From assembly GCA_004794655.1 (NCBI GenBank), contig SMMW01000634.1, positions 4,736,501-4,800,500 of the forward strand: a DNA stretch of 64,000 nucleotides. Direction: 5' to 3'. Under the pieces are notes generated by a model that saw only the letters and a program-made list of their open reading frames with translations, did no database searches and was not told where the DNA came from. The position numbers and the translations under genes are program-made. Each line of letters starts with the position of its first letter. Position 1 is the stretch's first letter. This DNA is from Marisa cornuarietis (taxonomy: Eukaryota; Mollusca; Gastropoda; Architaenioglossa; Ampullariidae). Below are positions 38,517-50,873 of the stretch, piece after piece.

Positions 38517-40640
38517 CTGAAAGAAAAGGAAATTTGAAAACAGTGAGAAAAATGTTAAAATAAAAGGCTGATCCCTTAATAAGGATAGTCGACAGAAACA
38601 GAATCAAAACCAACGAGTCATCGATTTGTTTACACCAGTGTTTTACGTCAACAAAATATCAACTGCATTAGAACAAAATAATTTCAATGGCTTACAAATT
38701 ACATTCACAATCTGAAAATTAGCAAACCTTTGAAGAAATCCTCGGAACCGTTCAGGAAAGTATAAAATGTAAGGTACACGCCATTGTTGGCAAGATGACT
38801 AGTTGTGTTGTCCACCTACACTGTAGATGTGAGAGAAACAGCATAGCACGTGAATTTTGTGATGAACGTTTGGATCATTTCGTTGAGGTTCACCTTTGAT
38901 GTTTATTTAGATATGTACTGTCTGCATTACTACATTTCCTACAGCCGTTCTCATCAGTATGCAGGCAGGTTGTGTCTACAAATGTAACGGAGTCTAATTG
39001 TTATTTTAAAAGCTGAACCAATCAGCATCTCAGTCGTTGTTATCAACACAAAACCTCTCTCACTGCTGACTTTGTCATCGCTAAAAGCAGAGGAGCAGCT
39101 AACGCAGTATTATCACCACCTTCCTAACTGCCAAGAATTTCGAAACAATAAACATTTTCTTCTCTTAATTATGTCTCTCCAATGCCTTTTGAGATATGTA
39201 TTCAATGATAATGCATAGCAAGAGTATCGCATGTATATAATATTAAGCAATTTAAACAACCAGGAATCAAAGATAAAATTGTAAAGATTAGTACATATAT
39301 TAGTACAATATAGAATCTTGACGAGCATCGGTGAAAAGATTTGCATGCTAGTTTTTTTTACATAATTATCATAATTTCTGTTAGAGTTGATTAGTGCTAT
39401 ATTGCGAACTGATGTAAATGACATGGGTTAGAATAACAGTACGCCTGATGTGGACACGACTGTAGCTTCCAATATCATTTTAGTTGCGCGGTAGCTTAGC
39501 AGTAAAACTCTTTACAGCACTTGATAGTGGGATACGACTTTAAATCCTGCATCTGGCACGCGCAGATTTCCTTAAAATGCGATGAATACAGTACATTGCA
39601 AAACAGCTGTGTTGTCTGGCGAGAACAACTTGTCCACGCTTTCTTCTACAAGAAAAGCATGAATAAACAAACACCCCCTTCGATGCTTATATATTAACAC
39701 TAACGCAAGAGTGCACGCACGCACACACACACACACACACAGTGCAGGCGAACTGGTGGCGTTAGCCCCTACCACCAATGTAGTGAGGATTGGTTGCCTT
39801 GCGTTCAGATCTCGTCTCCGGCACGTTTTTCTTCCTCTGCATGTGGCACCTTTTTCCAGGCCATGATGCTTTGCCGAGATATACCAATTACTGACACTGT
39901 GTAAGAACACTAATTTCCCACACCTACAGTAAAGCCACGCCTTATTTAGCATTGTTATGGCTACAAAATGGGATTCTTATTTGCCCTTCCAAACAGTCAA
40001 GCAGCCATCTTCTTTCAGGCGTGTCTACCTCCAGGATGTCATAGTCAAGTTCTGTTCGCCTAGAAGTAAAAGGCATTTCCTTTGACCTCACTCCAGGAAG
40101 AAAGTCTCAATTGTTGTTGTTTGAGCTCACTTCCCAAATTTTTACTTTCAAGAATTTTTACGCTAGTAGACAGAAATCTGCATCGTTATGGGTCCTTTCA
40201 CGAAGTTCTCTTTTGATAATAGTATTGCTATTTTCTGCATACCTTGCAGAATAGAAAAGAACATCATAAACTGCCTGTTATCACCATGCAAATGACTAGC
40301 GTACGCAATGACAGAAACACTGCTCTAGTTCTTTTCCATTTACGACTACAAGGATAACTTTGGTGCCTGTGTTGTGAACATCTTTTCGACAGCACAGACT
40401 CTTTTGAAGATTAGAAGGATGATGGCCATTGCCATCTCCGCTTCTAGTACTTCGTCTTACGAAACTGTGAAGGTGTAAGGTGACTGCAAATACGTCTGTT
40501 GACTGCTTGTTGATTACAGATGGACCCCTCGACTACCTGTGGGATTTGTGTGTGATACAGCCCCGTGAAATGGATCCATATCAGTGTAGACGTCGTCCTC
40601 GACTGTGACTGGTTCTTGTCGCCTTTATTCTGCACCTTGA
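38517..40640. other. Upstream receptor intron, no gene seen
   Basis: No exon was recognised. It contains a (CA)n run at 39718-39740, an old SINE B copy (39754-39914) and a possible degraded tRNA-like repeat at about 39480-39565. Confidence 0.55.
39754..39914 (+). mobile_element. tRNA-derived SINE, family B, diverged copy
   Basis: Recognisable by GGTGGCGTTAGCCCCTACCA, GCGTTCAGATCTCGTC and TCTGCATGTGGCACC, but with many substitutions and a degraded end. It is older than the other copies. Confidence 0.7.
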
Positions 40641-43086
40641 GTCAGTCAGTCAGTCAGTCAGTCAGTCGTCGCTTGACCGGCACTTGTCGTTCACATGGAG
40701 AGACGGCAGTTGACAGGGCCCACCACTCTTGCCTCTTATGGGCGATAGTCAGCAGGTCCTGTACAGGAAGACCAGTCTAGTCTTTGGCCTTCTTAAGCCA
40801 GCTCATTCTCTGACCACCGCGGCCTCGGCCACCTTCCAAGGTGCCTTGAAGGATAGTCTTCGACAAGATGTCGTGCCGGGTCACATGGCCAAAGAAGACC
40901 AGCTTACGTCGCTTGACTGTTGATAGTAAAGGTTCCTGGTGTCCTACGAGTGTGGCAATCTTGTTCCTTACAAAGTCGTTGGTTTTGTGTTCTTTGTATG
41001 AGATCCGGAGCAGCCTCCTCAAGCACTTGTTCTCAAATGCCTGGATTCTCCTTTCCGTTTATGGCGAGCAGAGTCCACGTGTCGCATCCGTAGAGCAGGA
41101 TCGGTACTACCAGGGATTTGTACAGCCTGTACTTGGTAGTGAACCTTATCTTATGGCTATGCCAGATCCTATCTACCCTAGCCATTGCCACTGTTACTGC
41201 TGCAATCCTGATGTGGACATCTGGCGTGGAACTGCCGTCCCTGGAGAGATTGGCTCCCAAGTATTTGAAACTTCTTACCTCTTCGAGCTGTACCCCGTTC
41301 ATATAGATCTCTGCTTTTCCGCTGCCAGTGATCATAACGTTTCTCTTTTCAGTGCTGGTCTACATTCCATGTGCATTTGAGCTGTCAGTCTATTGGTGAG
41401 GTCTTGCAGTTCTTTATTAGTATCTGCTAACAGATCTATATCACCTGCAAAGCGTATGTTGCATCTTGGTCTTCCACCAATTGAAATGGAAGTATGATGG
41501 TCGTGAAGAGCATCGAGCATGATGTTCTCCAAGATATTAAACAGCACCAGTGATAGGGGACATCCTTGATGTACGCATACTGTGGTGCGAAAGTAAGCTC
41601 CTCTTTGGTTGTTCAGCAGTACTGTACTCGACCTACATTATACAGCGCTTCAACGACTTGGATGAGGCCATTTGACACTGTCAAATGCCTTTTTAATGAA
41701 CATGAACCTGTGGTAAAGGTCCCGCTGATGGTGAAGATGCTTTTCTATAAAGAGACTACAGTTAAAGATCTGCTCGAGTTGACTTCTGCGTGGTCTGAAT
41801 CCAGCCTGTTCTTCTGCTAGCAGCTCTTCTGCGGTGGTTTTGATGCGGTTCTGTATGATCTTCAGGATGACTTTGCTTAGAGGTTGATAAGGCTTATGGT
41901 TCTGTAGTTCTGGCACTGTCTGCCGTTTCCTTTCTTTGAGAGGGGTATTATTAGTAACTGCGTCCAATCTTTGGACCATTCCTTGTGCTCCCAGACTCTT
42001 TGCCCCAGGACAGTGAGGGCCTTTGTAGTTTCTTCCCCACCCTACATGAGCAGCTCAGCTGGTAAATTATCAACGCCTGGTGACTTTCCTCCCTTCAAAT
42101 TATTACAGCTATTTCGACCTCTTCCCGTAGGACTGGTAGGTCTGCAGGTTCGCTGTCTCTAGCCTGGTTGTTTTGGAGAATGTTGGCGTCGGTCTTCAGC
42201 TGGTAGTTGTACCGGTCCTTGCAGTACTCAGCCCATCGGTTGAGTACAGCATTGCCTTCTGTGAGAAGGTGACTATTGCTGCCTTCGATGACGGAGGTCT
42301 TCTGCTGGTCTGTCTTAGTGAGGGTCTTTAGAAGTTGGTAGGCCTTTTTGCTATCGCCTCGTGACATTCCATCCTCTATGTCCCGGCATTGATTCTTGAT
42401 CCAGCTCTCCCTAGCTGCCTTCATCCATTTCTTAATGGCACAGTTCACTTCTTTGTATTTGATGGCTACTTCTGGATTGCTTTTCTTTTCTCTCTTCAAG
42501 GCCCTCCTTTGATCACAGAGGTCTAGGATGTCATTCGTGACCTATGGCTGTTTCTTGTTCCTATGTCGCCCTAGAACCTCCTAGGCTGTCGACAGTAGCA
42601 TTTCTTTGAAGTTTCCAGCGAGGGTGTCTGCATTCCAGTCCACCAGATTCAGCGCGGCAAATTTTCCTCCAGCCATGGCCTTGAAGGCCTGCAGCGTTTG
42701 GGTCTTCTCCAAAGCGAATTCAGGAGGTGTTTGAGAGTCGCTTCGCTTTCAGGTTCAGCTTCAGCTTCGTTAGAACAAGGTCATGGTCGCTACCTATGTC
42801 AGCGCCTAGTTAAGTACCTCCTTGTCTTGGCCCTGTTGATGCTGGAGCTGAAGCGTCTCGGCAGTAGGATATAGTCAATCTGATTATGGACCAATCCATC
42901 TGGTGAGTGCCACGAGGCCGTCCTTGATTTCTTGTAGAGGTGTAAGGTGTTGGCTAAGATGAGTCTCTGGCTCTGCGCAAACTCTAGGAGTCTGATGGCC
43001 CTGTTGTTAGTTTTGCCAGGGAGAAACTTCCCCACCGTTCCTGCCCATTCCTGGTAGGCTGTAACGTTTCGCCGCTCAAACCCCAT
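40640..43086 (-). mobile_element. Degenerate LINE (endonuclease/reverse transcriptase), 5'-truncated
   Basis: From right to left the minus strand encodes pieces of one polyprotein in shifting frames. The first piece is the end of an APE-type endonuclease (WHSPDGLVHNQIDYILLPRR, 42799-43086). Next is a linker (42095-42499), RT fingers (AEEQAGFRPRRSQLEQIF, FIKKAFDSVKW, 41650-41979) and the polymerase box RFAGDIDLL (41.4 kb). Then come KYLGANLSRDGSS and LYKSLVVPILLYGCDTW (41033-41335), and the C-terminus with FFGHVTRHD and LLTIAHKRQEWW. An in-frame TAG replaces Trp in KDWTGLP. A GACT-repeat tail closes the element at about 40640. The catalytic Asp is Gly in RFAGD, and the endonuclease N-terminus is missing. 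This is a dead copy. Clade is not certain. Confidence 0.9.
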
Positions 43087-43439
43087 TTTATTGTATTAGT
43101 TGTTCATAAGTTTAGGTAGAACAGCGGCACGTTCTTGGGTAGCCACGTGATCGTGTGACGCAAACCTGCATATTACATCACACCATGACGCAATAAAGAA
43201 TGTGAGACTTCTTAGTTTTAAAAAATTATTTTTTGAGTAGGTCGACATGGTGTGTGGTGTAGCTGTATCCGGCACAGTCTAATTCAGGTGAAAATCCACG
43301 CCGACTACACCACAAGGTAGATAAATGTATTTGATCGACGTGGATCACACTTTGCTATAGCTAGTGTCGCTAGGCGATCACCTTAGTAACTCGGACGCTA
43401 AGGGTGCGATTGGTCAAAACCTGTGGACGGGGGATTTTG

Positions 43440-44150
43440 TTAAGGGGCTTACTGTTTCCCGGCATGCAGCAGAGATCTCTCAGTGAACACAGACCTACAC
43501 AGCCAGCAGGAGAATCGTAACGGGCGTTGGCAACCTCTCTACCAAAGGGGTAGATGCTGAATCAGCGCCTATACTGAGGGCCAAGCATAGGCAAACTAGA
43601 CTCTGGTTTCAGCGGAGATTTTTGTGACAAGATGAACTTGTACGGCATATGAGGTCAGCGAGAGATTTGTAACGGGCGAGCCATTGAACTGAATGACACG
43701 GAGACGGCAGGACGTTCACTGCGATCCGTCAGGGACTAATTCTGAGAGGCCATTCTGCAGCAACCCTCCAGCGATAACTGGGTGACACGGAGGCGGCAGT
43801 TTTTCACTGCAATCCGTCAGGGACTCTATTTCTGGGAAGGACTCAACGGGAATCTCATCACCAGCGGTAACTACGGACCCTGTAACACTCCTGCCGAAGG
43901 GCAGTGCTGAATCAACATAGACCACAGATTATCTATAGCGAAGATGGCCTACCAAGCCGTGATCTACTGTTTTATTCCTCGTTGATCTAATTGTTCTAAT
44001 TCATCTGTTTGGACGGACTCCTGTGCTTTCAAACACCTGCTTTGGATATAATTCGCCTGTCATCAATCCAGGTGAACCTCTAAGCTGTTAATTCACCTGC
44101 CTTGGATATAACCTGCCCATCATCAGTTCGAGAGAACTTTCTGTGCACGA
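43440..44150. repeat. Unidentified block with internal direct duplications
   Basis: TGACACGGAGACGGCAG with TCACTGCGATCCGTCAGGG (from 43694) recurs 89 bp later with few changes. CACCTGCTTTGGATATAA (44034) recurs 60 bp later. ACCAAAGGGGTAGATGCTG and GCCGAAGGGCAGTGCTG appear as diverged partners. It has no open frame of note. It adjoins the truncated end of the LINE but need not belong to it. It could be an LTR or untranslated repeat region of an unseen element. Confidence 0.45.
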
Positions 44151-44266
44151 GGAAGCACACGCCGTATTTATACCTGGCGTCCGCCCCACTGTACCACAGT
44201 TTGGTGCCGTCTTCCGTTGTCGTTTCCTTAAATCCTGTCCAGTCCCACAATGTCCCACCGGTACCG

Positions 44267-44268
<2 letters not shown>

Positions 44269-44318
<50 letters not shown>
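44269..44318 (+). repeat. (GT)n microsatellite
   Basis: About 25 GT units with degraded GT-rich DNA to about 44420. Confidence 0.93.
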
Positions 44319-44320
<2 letters not shown>

Positions 44321-46722
44321 AAGTCTGTTTACGTGTTTGTGTGTGTGCTTATCTGTGTATTTGTTCTGTGTGTGTGTGTGTGTGTGTTTATTTTTGCTTT
44401 CATGTGTGTGTGGGGTGGGGGGATTACAATGCTTCGAGTTTTGCTGTGTTTAGAAAATGTTTATATCGGATTAGTTTAGACTCAGAGGAGCGTGATTGTT
44501 CCCTTTTTTAATATTCTGGCTTATATGCAGTTCCAAATCCTAATCCATTTGTTCCATATTAGCAATATAATATCAGTATGAAACAATGGGGTAAAGTTAG
44601 AGTGCCAAGTATTGGTTACTTGCCAGTTACGTTCACTAACTAGTTGTGTGTTTCTAATGCGTAAAATACCAAACGTTAATATTCATTTACTTTCCCAAAG
44701 AGCTTTGTTACTAAGTTATTTGAGATAAACTTTATATTACCACAGATATGATAATAAATGAACTATGTTAGGTACGTGAATGTTTAACTTTTTTGTCGTT
44801 TCTTCATGTAGGCGATGAGTCATCTAAAAAGCATATTTCGCAACTATCTGCCCATGCTTTGATCAACACAAGGTGTGTTTTCTCAAAGCTCCCTCGGAGG
44901 TTTGAATATCAAACGAACCTTCGTCACTACCAAAAAAAAAATTAACAATTTTGCTGCATTATTCGATTTTGTCAGTCAGGATGAGATCGATTTCAAAGAA
45001 AATTCAGGACAGATATTGTTGCTGCAAGGTAGAAGAAAAAAATTCCGAAACGTTGAAAGTTATCTTATGCTCTCACCAACATTTCATGATTTCGTTTTTA
45101 GACCTCATCTTTTTCTGTATGTCTCATCACCAGATCTGACCTTTCTGTACATTGCATCTTTAACTCTAACTTTTCTGTATGTCTTATACCCATAGAAAGA
45201 GTCACATTTTATACTCAGTAAATGTGGTATATGCTGGAAAGATTTTTTTCCTTGCAGCCTCCCATTCGTGTATCTTTCCTTTCTCTTTTAATTCAGATAA
45301 TTCTATCATATCTGGACGTAGAGCCACTTACCGCGTGCAGAAAATCGTGACGAGACCTTTAAATGCTAAGGGTCATTTGAGTAATGGCGAAGTTGTCCGG
45401 GAACTATTCGTCTTTCGCCGGTTGTCAATCAAAAACAAGGTCCATCTCGAAATTTCGCTTCTCATTAAGAGACATTTCATGACCTCAAGGGACCGTTAAT
45501 GACGTCATGCGCGGTCTCCGATGCTCCAAGGTTCACCTCCACGGCGGGAGGCAACTCTACTTTAGTCGGCTTCCCTCCCCGACATGATTTACTTGCTTTC
45601 TCATCTACAGACGAGCATTTATCTTGAGTATGATGACCAGACCAAAATTAAATTTCACTCACCCGGGATAAGTAAATGTATACGGACTGCTTTTACAGCA
45701 ATAAAATAATATTATATGCAACGTTAGCAGGGACGGCTATACCAATAATATTAATAATGTTGTATGATTTTTTTATACGCAGCTTTAACAGTGGCAATCG
45801 CCATGATCGAAGTGGTTGCGGATGTGATAGAGTTGATATTACAGAAATAATATATAGCAAATTAAAAACATGTTTGCACACGCAGAAAAGCAGTTAAGTT
45901 TTGAACCTGTTCTCGTTTTCGATATGTTCGATGGGTTTTTTCCCCCACCAAAGGTTTTGCAGATTTTTGTATGAGAATATTGAAAGGATGTTAAAGAAGA
46001 TATATGCTGTGATCGCTCAAAGAGATCAAGCGGAGCAAACTAGATGTTAGGTCTTGTCTGCTTTGGTCTCGCCAAGACTAAAAGTTAGAGTAATGAAGTC
46101 TGGCTAAAGAATAATTTAGTTCAACCTCTTTTGATCAAAATGTCATGTATTTAAAAAAACACGAGGAGAAAACCTCATTTTTCTTACATGGTAATCGCCA
46201 TGAGCAGCCAATAAATACTACATAGAATCTTTAAACATGAGACAAAACATCAAAGAGCACACAGAAGCGAGAAAGAATTTTTACACCCCAGTGGTCAAAA
46301 GTAAAATTAAGGAATAGAAGATTGGCTTAACATATGAAGGCAAGCTTAAAGATAATAAAAACTGACTAGCCAGGATCGCAGGTAATTTGTTTAAGACCCA
46401 CCACTACAAAAAAAAAGATTGTGGGCGCAAAAGAAAGCGAGGAGACTTCTAACTCAGCCGCAGGGATGCCACTGATGAAAAGTGTCTTGGTAACTATTAC
46501 AAAAATGCCATAAAAGGCAATGCAGGTACAAATAAATGATTTAATGGCAGTGATTGAGAACTGGGGTCGTGCAGTGTTTCGTATACATTATCCATGTCTT
46601 TCTTAACTGCTTGACAGATGAAAAATGAGATGCCTTGTTGAAACGGTATTTGTTTTTAGCAGGATATTGCTCAGATGTCTTTCTGTAAAATGCAACTACT
46701 TTTAACGGATCAGATTTACGTT

Positions 46723-46816
46723 GTGAAATTAAAGCAGTTTTTGTTTTCTGTTATGTTTGAACGCTTATAGTGAAATTAAAGCAGTTTTTGTTTTCTGTTA
46801 TGTTTGAACGCTTTTA
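46723..46816 (+). repeat. 47-bp tandem duplication
   Basis: Two adjacent copies of a unit starting GTGAAATTAAAGCAG and ending GAACGCTTATA, nearly identical, so recent. Confidence 0.93.
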
Positions 46817-47449
46817 GTGATCCTCTGGACACGAATCAGCTTCAGCAAAATGTTCAAGATGTTTGGAAACCTGAAACTTGAGAACAAGTAGCAGTTATTG
46901 TTCAGAGAAAAAGAATCTCACCAGCTAACTTCTTTGATTTATAGTAGCCGTTTGGAAACCGCTTTATAAAATTGTTGCTTTTTATCAGTTAAATATGAAA
47001 CCTACCCATAAAATTCCAACAGACGATCGTGCACCTAGAAGGTTTTGTAAATCTGCTATACGTTTCCTACACATTCCAAGTGTTCGTACGCTCGGGTACG
47101 ATGCGAAGTAAAAGAGTTTTAAAGTATCTGCCATGGGGGTGAGTTTTTCCTTAAGCATGAAGTTAAAACTGCAGCTGCCTAAGACTTGAGAAACTTTCTC
47201 GTTACTGACTAACCTTTAAAGTAGTAAAACTGTCGGAGAGACAAACGAAAAGACAATAAATAGATAAAGGGACTAGCAGACAGGCCGAAAATCTTAAAAT
47301 CAGCACAGCTGGAAAGTTCTCATTTGTCTGAAATTTCTCTCAGTTCATGACTTTTGTGCCCCAGGAGAAACATTATCTTACTGACTAACTGGCAGGGAAA
47401 GGACAATAATACCATCTCTTTGTGGATGCGGTCAAGCCGGGGCCGACAC

Positions 47450-47570
47450 AGGCTATAATGTTGTCCAGACCACTGTCCGTCACATTCTGCCTGGTCGATG
47501 TTTGTCTCAGACAGGTCACGCCCTCGGGACTAACGGTGACAATTCTTATCTCAGAGAGCTGGGATCTTGC
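47450..47570 (-). CDS. Candidate upstream receptor exon with the first ectodomain cysteine
   Basis: A minus-strand open stretch encodes GVTCLRQTSTRQNVTDSGLD then NIIA, and reaches a GT (donor GTGTCG) in phase 1. That is the phase required by the exon ending at 38516. Joined, it would read NIIA-S-FYCNATWD, with a Cys 24 residues before the second ectodomain Cys and an NVT glycosylation site. The donor is weak and the acceptor cannot be placed with confidence, so the upper coordinate is approximate. It could be fortuitous. Confidence 0.27.
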
Positions 47571-50322
47571 TGGTCTCCGCTTTTTTTTACAAATAAAAAT
47601 AGTTCCCCCCTCATCTCTTTTTGCGGAAGTTTTTCGCAAAGGAGTGACACACGCCACTTAGGACCCGGAAAACTTATTACATAGTGTCATCTATGTGATA
47701 TGTTTATCTGACTTTTGAAAAAAAAGTGACTAAAATTAAGAATGAGACGTCAAGTACCTATACACTGTGCAGCCTAACCTTTACCCATTTTGTGATTTTC
47801 TCCATTAATGCACCATACGATTAGAATGGGGCAGGAAAGATAATTATAGCAAAGTGCTATTGTAGTGGTCTTCACCAGAAAACAAAGGAACGTGTACTCT
47901 ATGAACCCAGGAAAGGAGAAAGGCAAAGAAAAATATTTGTTGAGCTAAGATATTCTCCTATCGCCATCAACATATTTTCTTCAATTAATTACAGTCTCAT
48001 TAAATACGGTGGTGGACGACCCAGAGACACAATGACAGATTTCTTAACTGGACTTAATCATTTTTGCCATGATGGGCACAAGGCAGATTTTGTTCAGAGC
48101 TAGAGACTAGGAAATTGTGTTAAGACCTCGGTATTTATCCATCGGTAAAATATGGAAATGACAGGAGACTGGGGTTTTAACTACATCTCAGCTGTCTGTT
48201 ATGTTTTTAATTGTTTCGGTAAAGTTAAAAGTATTCATTAAAGGAAAGTGAATGAAGCCTGTGTGCACCAGATCTCAAGGAAGAAGGTTTGGTGTAAAGA
48301 AATGTTCATATAAAAAAATTACCCGCCGTCTTAAAATAGCATGCATTTTCCGTTGAAATCGTGCAAAGACCAGACAAGGAAGTATTGGAAACCTGACTTC
48401 GTCTAAACAATTCGTAAAAAAAAAGTAAGAGAAGGAAGAAAGGTAAGAAAGAAAGACCAATTTTAGAACTGGCAGAATAAACATATAGAAGGAGAGAAAA
48501 TGCAGTCTGATACCAAAAAAGAGCAAAATTATGTAAGCAATCTTTGTCCTCCTTTATTTAAAAAAGAAGTTGCCAACGGAAAGAAGAAAAAGTCCTTTTT
48601 TTTATTTTGGATGCGTGTGTGTGCCTGTGTGTGAATAATGCCCGGCTATGTGTTTGCGTGTCCCTCTATTGTTCTCACTATCTCACCTCGTCTCTCCATT
48701 TTGAATGCATGTTGAATGAGTGTTCGTGTGTTTGCAAGCGCTAATCTGTGCATCGTTTCATGCTATTTTCACCTTAAGTCATGCACACAAGGGTACAAAA
48801 AATATCACGAAAAGTAACTTTAAGGCTTTCAGTGTCATTTCATAATCAATATCTCCCTGCTTCAGGCTTTCTAAACTGGAATATTTGCGTCAACGGAAGA
48901 CACGAAAGCCGTTTTGGACAAGACACGAAGAGACGAATGCGAAACCTTAGGACGCATCAAACGAGAGAGGCATAGGGGTCAGAGGGGGAGAAGGAGAATC
49001 CTTAGGGGGGAACAAAGTTTCAGGAGCTGTGACATCCATCAAACATTGCCACCCCACTACAACCACCAGTGGGCTTGTGGCCGGTTAAACCAATGCCAGA
49101 AACGGTGTATCTGCTAGACAGTGTTTCGTCAACCCGAAATGTACCTTTTTGCTACCACCCGTTTCCTCTCCTTTCTCATTCTAGTTCCTTCATGTCTCTC
49201 TGTTCCTGTCTCTTTCTCTCACTCTTTCTCTGTCTCTTCCCTGTAGCAGCTCCTAGACACCTCAAAATTCTAAAACCCAGGGGCATTGCTTACGATAGAG
49301 CGACAGTTTGAAATTCGAGAACTGCCTTCCATTTGTGATGAGCTGCCAGACAAGGGAAGAAGTTGGAGCTTTAAGGCATGTGTGCCCTGTTATTCTAATA
49401 TGTTTGGCTGATACAGTCTTCTTCATCGTATTACATGATGTGTGCTATGAGTACATTTTCATAAGTTTACTCGATATTCAAATCATCAAACCAAAGCCAG
49501 CGATAAGTATATCGCAAGCAGAGAGGCAGACAAATGAAGTTCATTTCTTCTTGTGTGTTTTACCGTGTCCATTTGACAATCCTTTCTTTGACTAACTACT
49601 TAGTCAATAATTTAATTGTTGGTTTTGCTTGTTCTGTTTTAGTTGTCAACATTGTTAGGTAATTTGTTTGTCAGTTTTATTCTTCCCTTCTTCATTTATG
49701 CTTTTGCATTTGTTAATGAACTTCTTTAAACGTTCATGATTCATTCGCTTAATGTCTGTGAATATTATTTTTTCACCTTGAGATGTATGTGCAATGAACA
49801 TCAACTTAAGCCTCTATAAGGCAAAATAAATATCAAGTAGAATTGCAAAATATCTTCCTAAAAATTAATGTACTTTCGAAACTCACAGCTTTCAGTTCGC
49901 CATTCAAAGAATAAAATCCTTAAGTGCATTTACTGTTGACGCTGACGCCGGTGTCACGATGAAATAACAATCGTTTTCTGATTTTTGTCAAATCAGTTGT
50001 CACCTCAGGTTTTGGATCCTCAGAAGAAAGGATAGGAAAAAATTAAGCAGATCCTCGAGTTATTTATTAGCATCGTATAAATTCTATCGCTAACATGCCT
50101 GAAATAAGCTTCCCAGTCAAACAGCATTTTATTTTTAACTTCAACAAACGCAACTATTAGATTCTATTTGATCCCATCCAGCTCGAACTTTTTTTCAAAT
50201 TTTTTCTACATTAACTATTTTATTATGTGTGCATCTTAAAGTCGGAACAAGTTTTTTGTCGCTATCGCCAAGTTGTAATCCCATTCTCTCTCTCTCTCTC
50301 TCTCTGGGTGTAAGGGAGGGGG

Positions 50323-50497
50323 GGCGGTCCGGTGGCGCAACGGTTAGCGCCTGTCTACAATACAGTGAGGGATGATTGTCCTGGGTTCAGCTCTCGTCTC
50401 GGGCACGTTGTTCTTTCTCTGCATGTGCTATTTGTTTACAGGATTGTCTGGCTTGGCGTGATATAGCCTTAGTCACTGGATCTGCATAAAACACTAA
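50323..50497 (+). mobile_element. tRNA-derived SINE, family B
   Basis: Full head GGCGGTCCGGTGGCGCAACG, B-box region GGGTTCAGCTCTCGTC and family end CTGCATAAAACACTAAATT. It directly follows a CT microsatellite and G run. Confidence 0.85.
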
Positions 50498-50613
50498 ATT
50501 CCTCCTTCCCTCCATCCATCTCTCACTTCTTAGCGCATACACATTGTTCTGAGCAGTCGACAGCTTGACGCATTGTGTGGAAATGATCTTGTTTAATCTA
50601 CACACCAGGGAAA

Positions 50614-50873
50614 AGCTGCACAACATGTTTCTAAGCCTTAAAACTGTTCTAAAGAGCAAAATCTCTTCTCTGCCATTTACATGCATTGCACAAGAACATA
50701 CACACAATTGTACTGACAGCATGGAAAGTCAGACTTAAACAACTTTATCTTACTTAAAGCAGTTTTAGTTTTAAAAAATTCTAAAATTGTGGTGTGCACT
50801 TTAAACTGATTATCTAAATTTAACGCCTAAAATTGTTTAAAATTAGAAATGTGTTGTGCAACTGGCCCCAGCT
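50614..50873. mobile_element. Unclassified MITE-like element, copy 2
   Basis: Starts AGCTGCACAACATGTTTCTAA and ends AGAAATGTGTTGTGCAACTGG, an inverted pair shared with the copy at 19143-19393. The interiors are related near both ends (CTTAAAAC and CCTAAAA..GTTTA) but diverged in the middle. Confidence 0.6.

Larger units (their letters stand above)
44420..50322. other. Gene-poor unique-looking stretch
   Basis: Apart from the tentative receptor exon at 47450-47570 and a 47-bp tandem duplication at 46723-46816, I see nothing I can name. A TGACGTCA lies at 45500-45507. The open frames are short, with no motifs or splice context. Confidence 0.45.

Noticed and set aside
45693..45881. Minus-strand frame with hydrophobic ends, as a short membrane peptide
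   Set aside because: The segment is AT-rich and open by chance in both orientations. It has no start context or splice sites.
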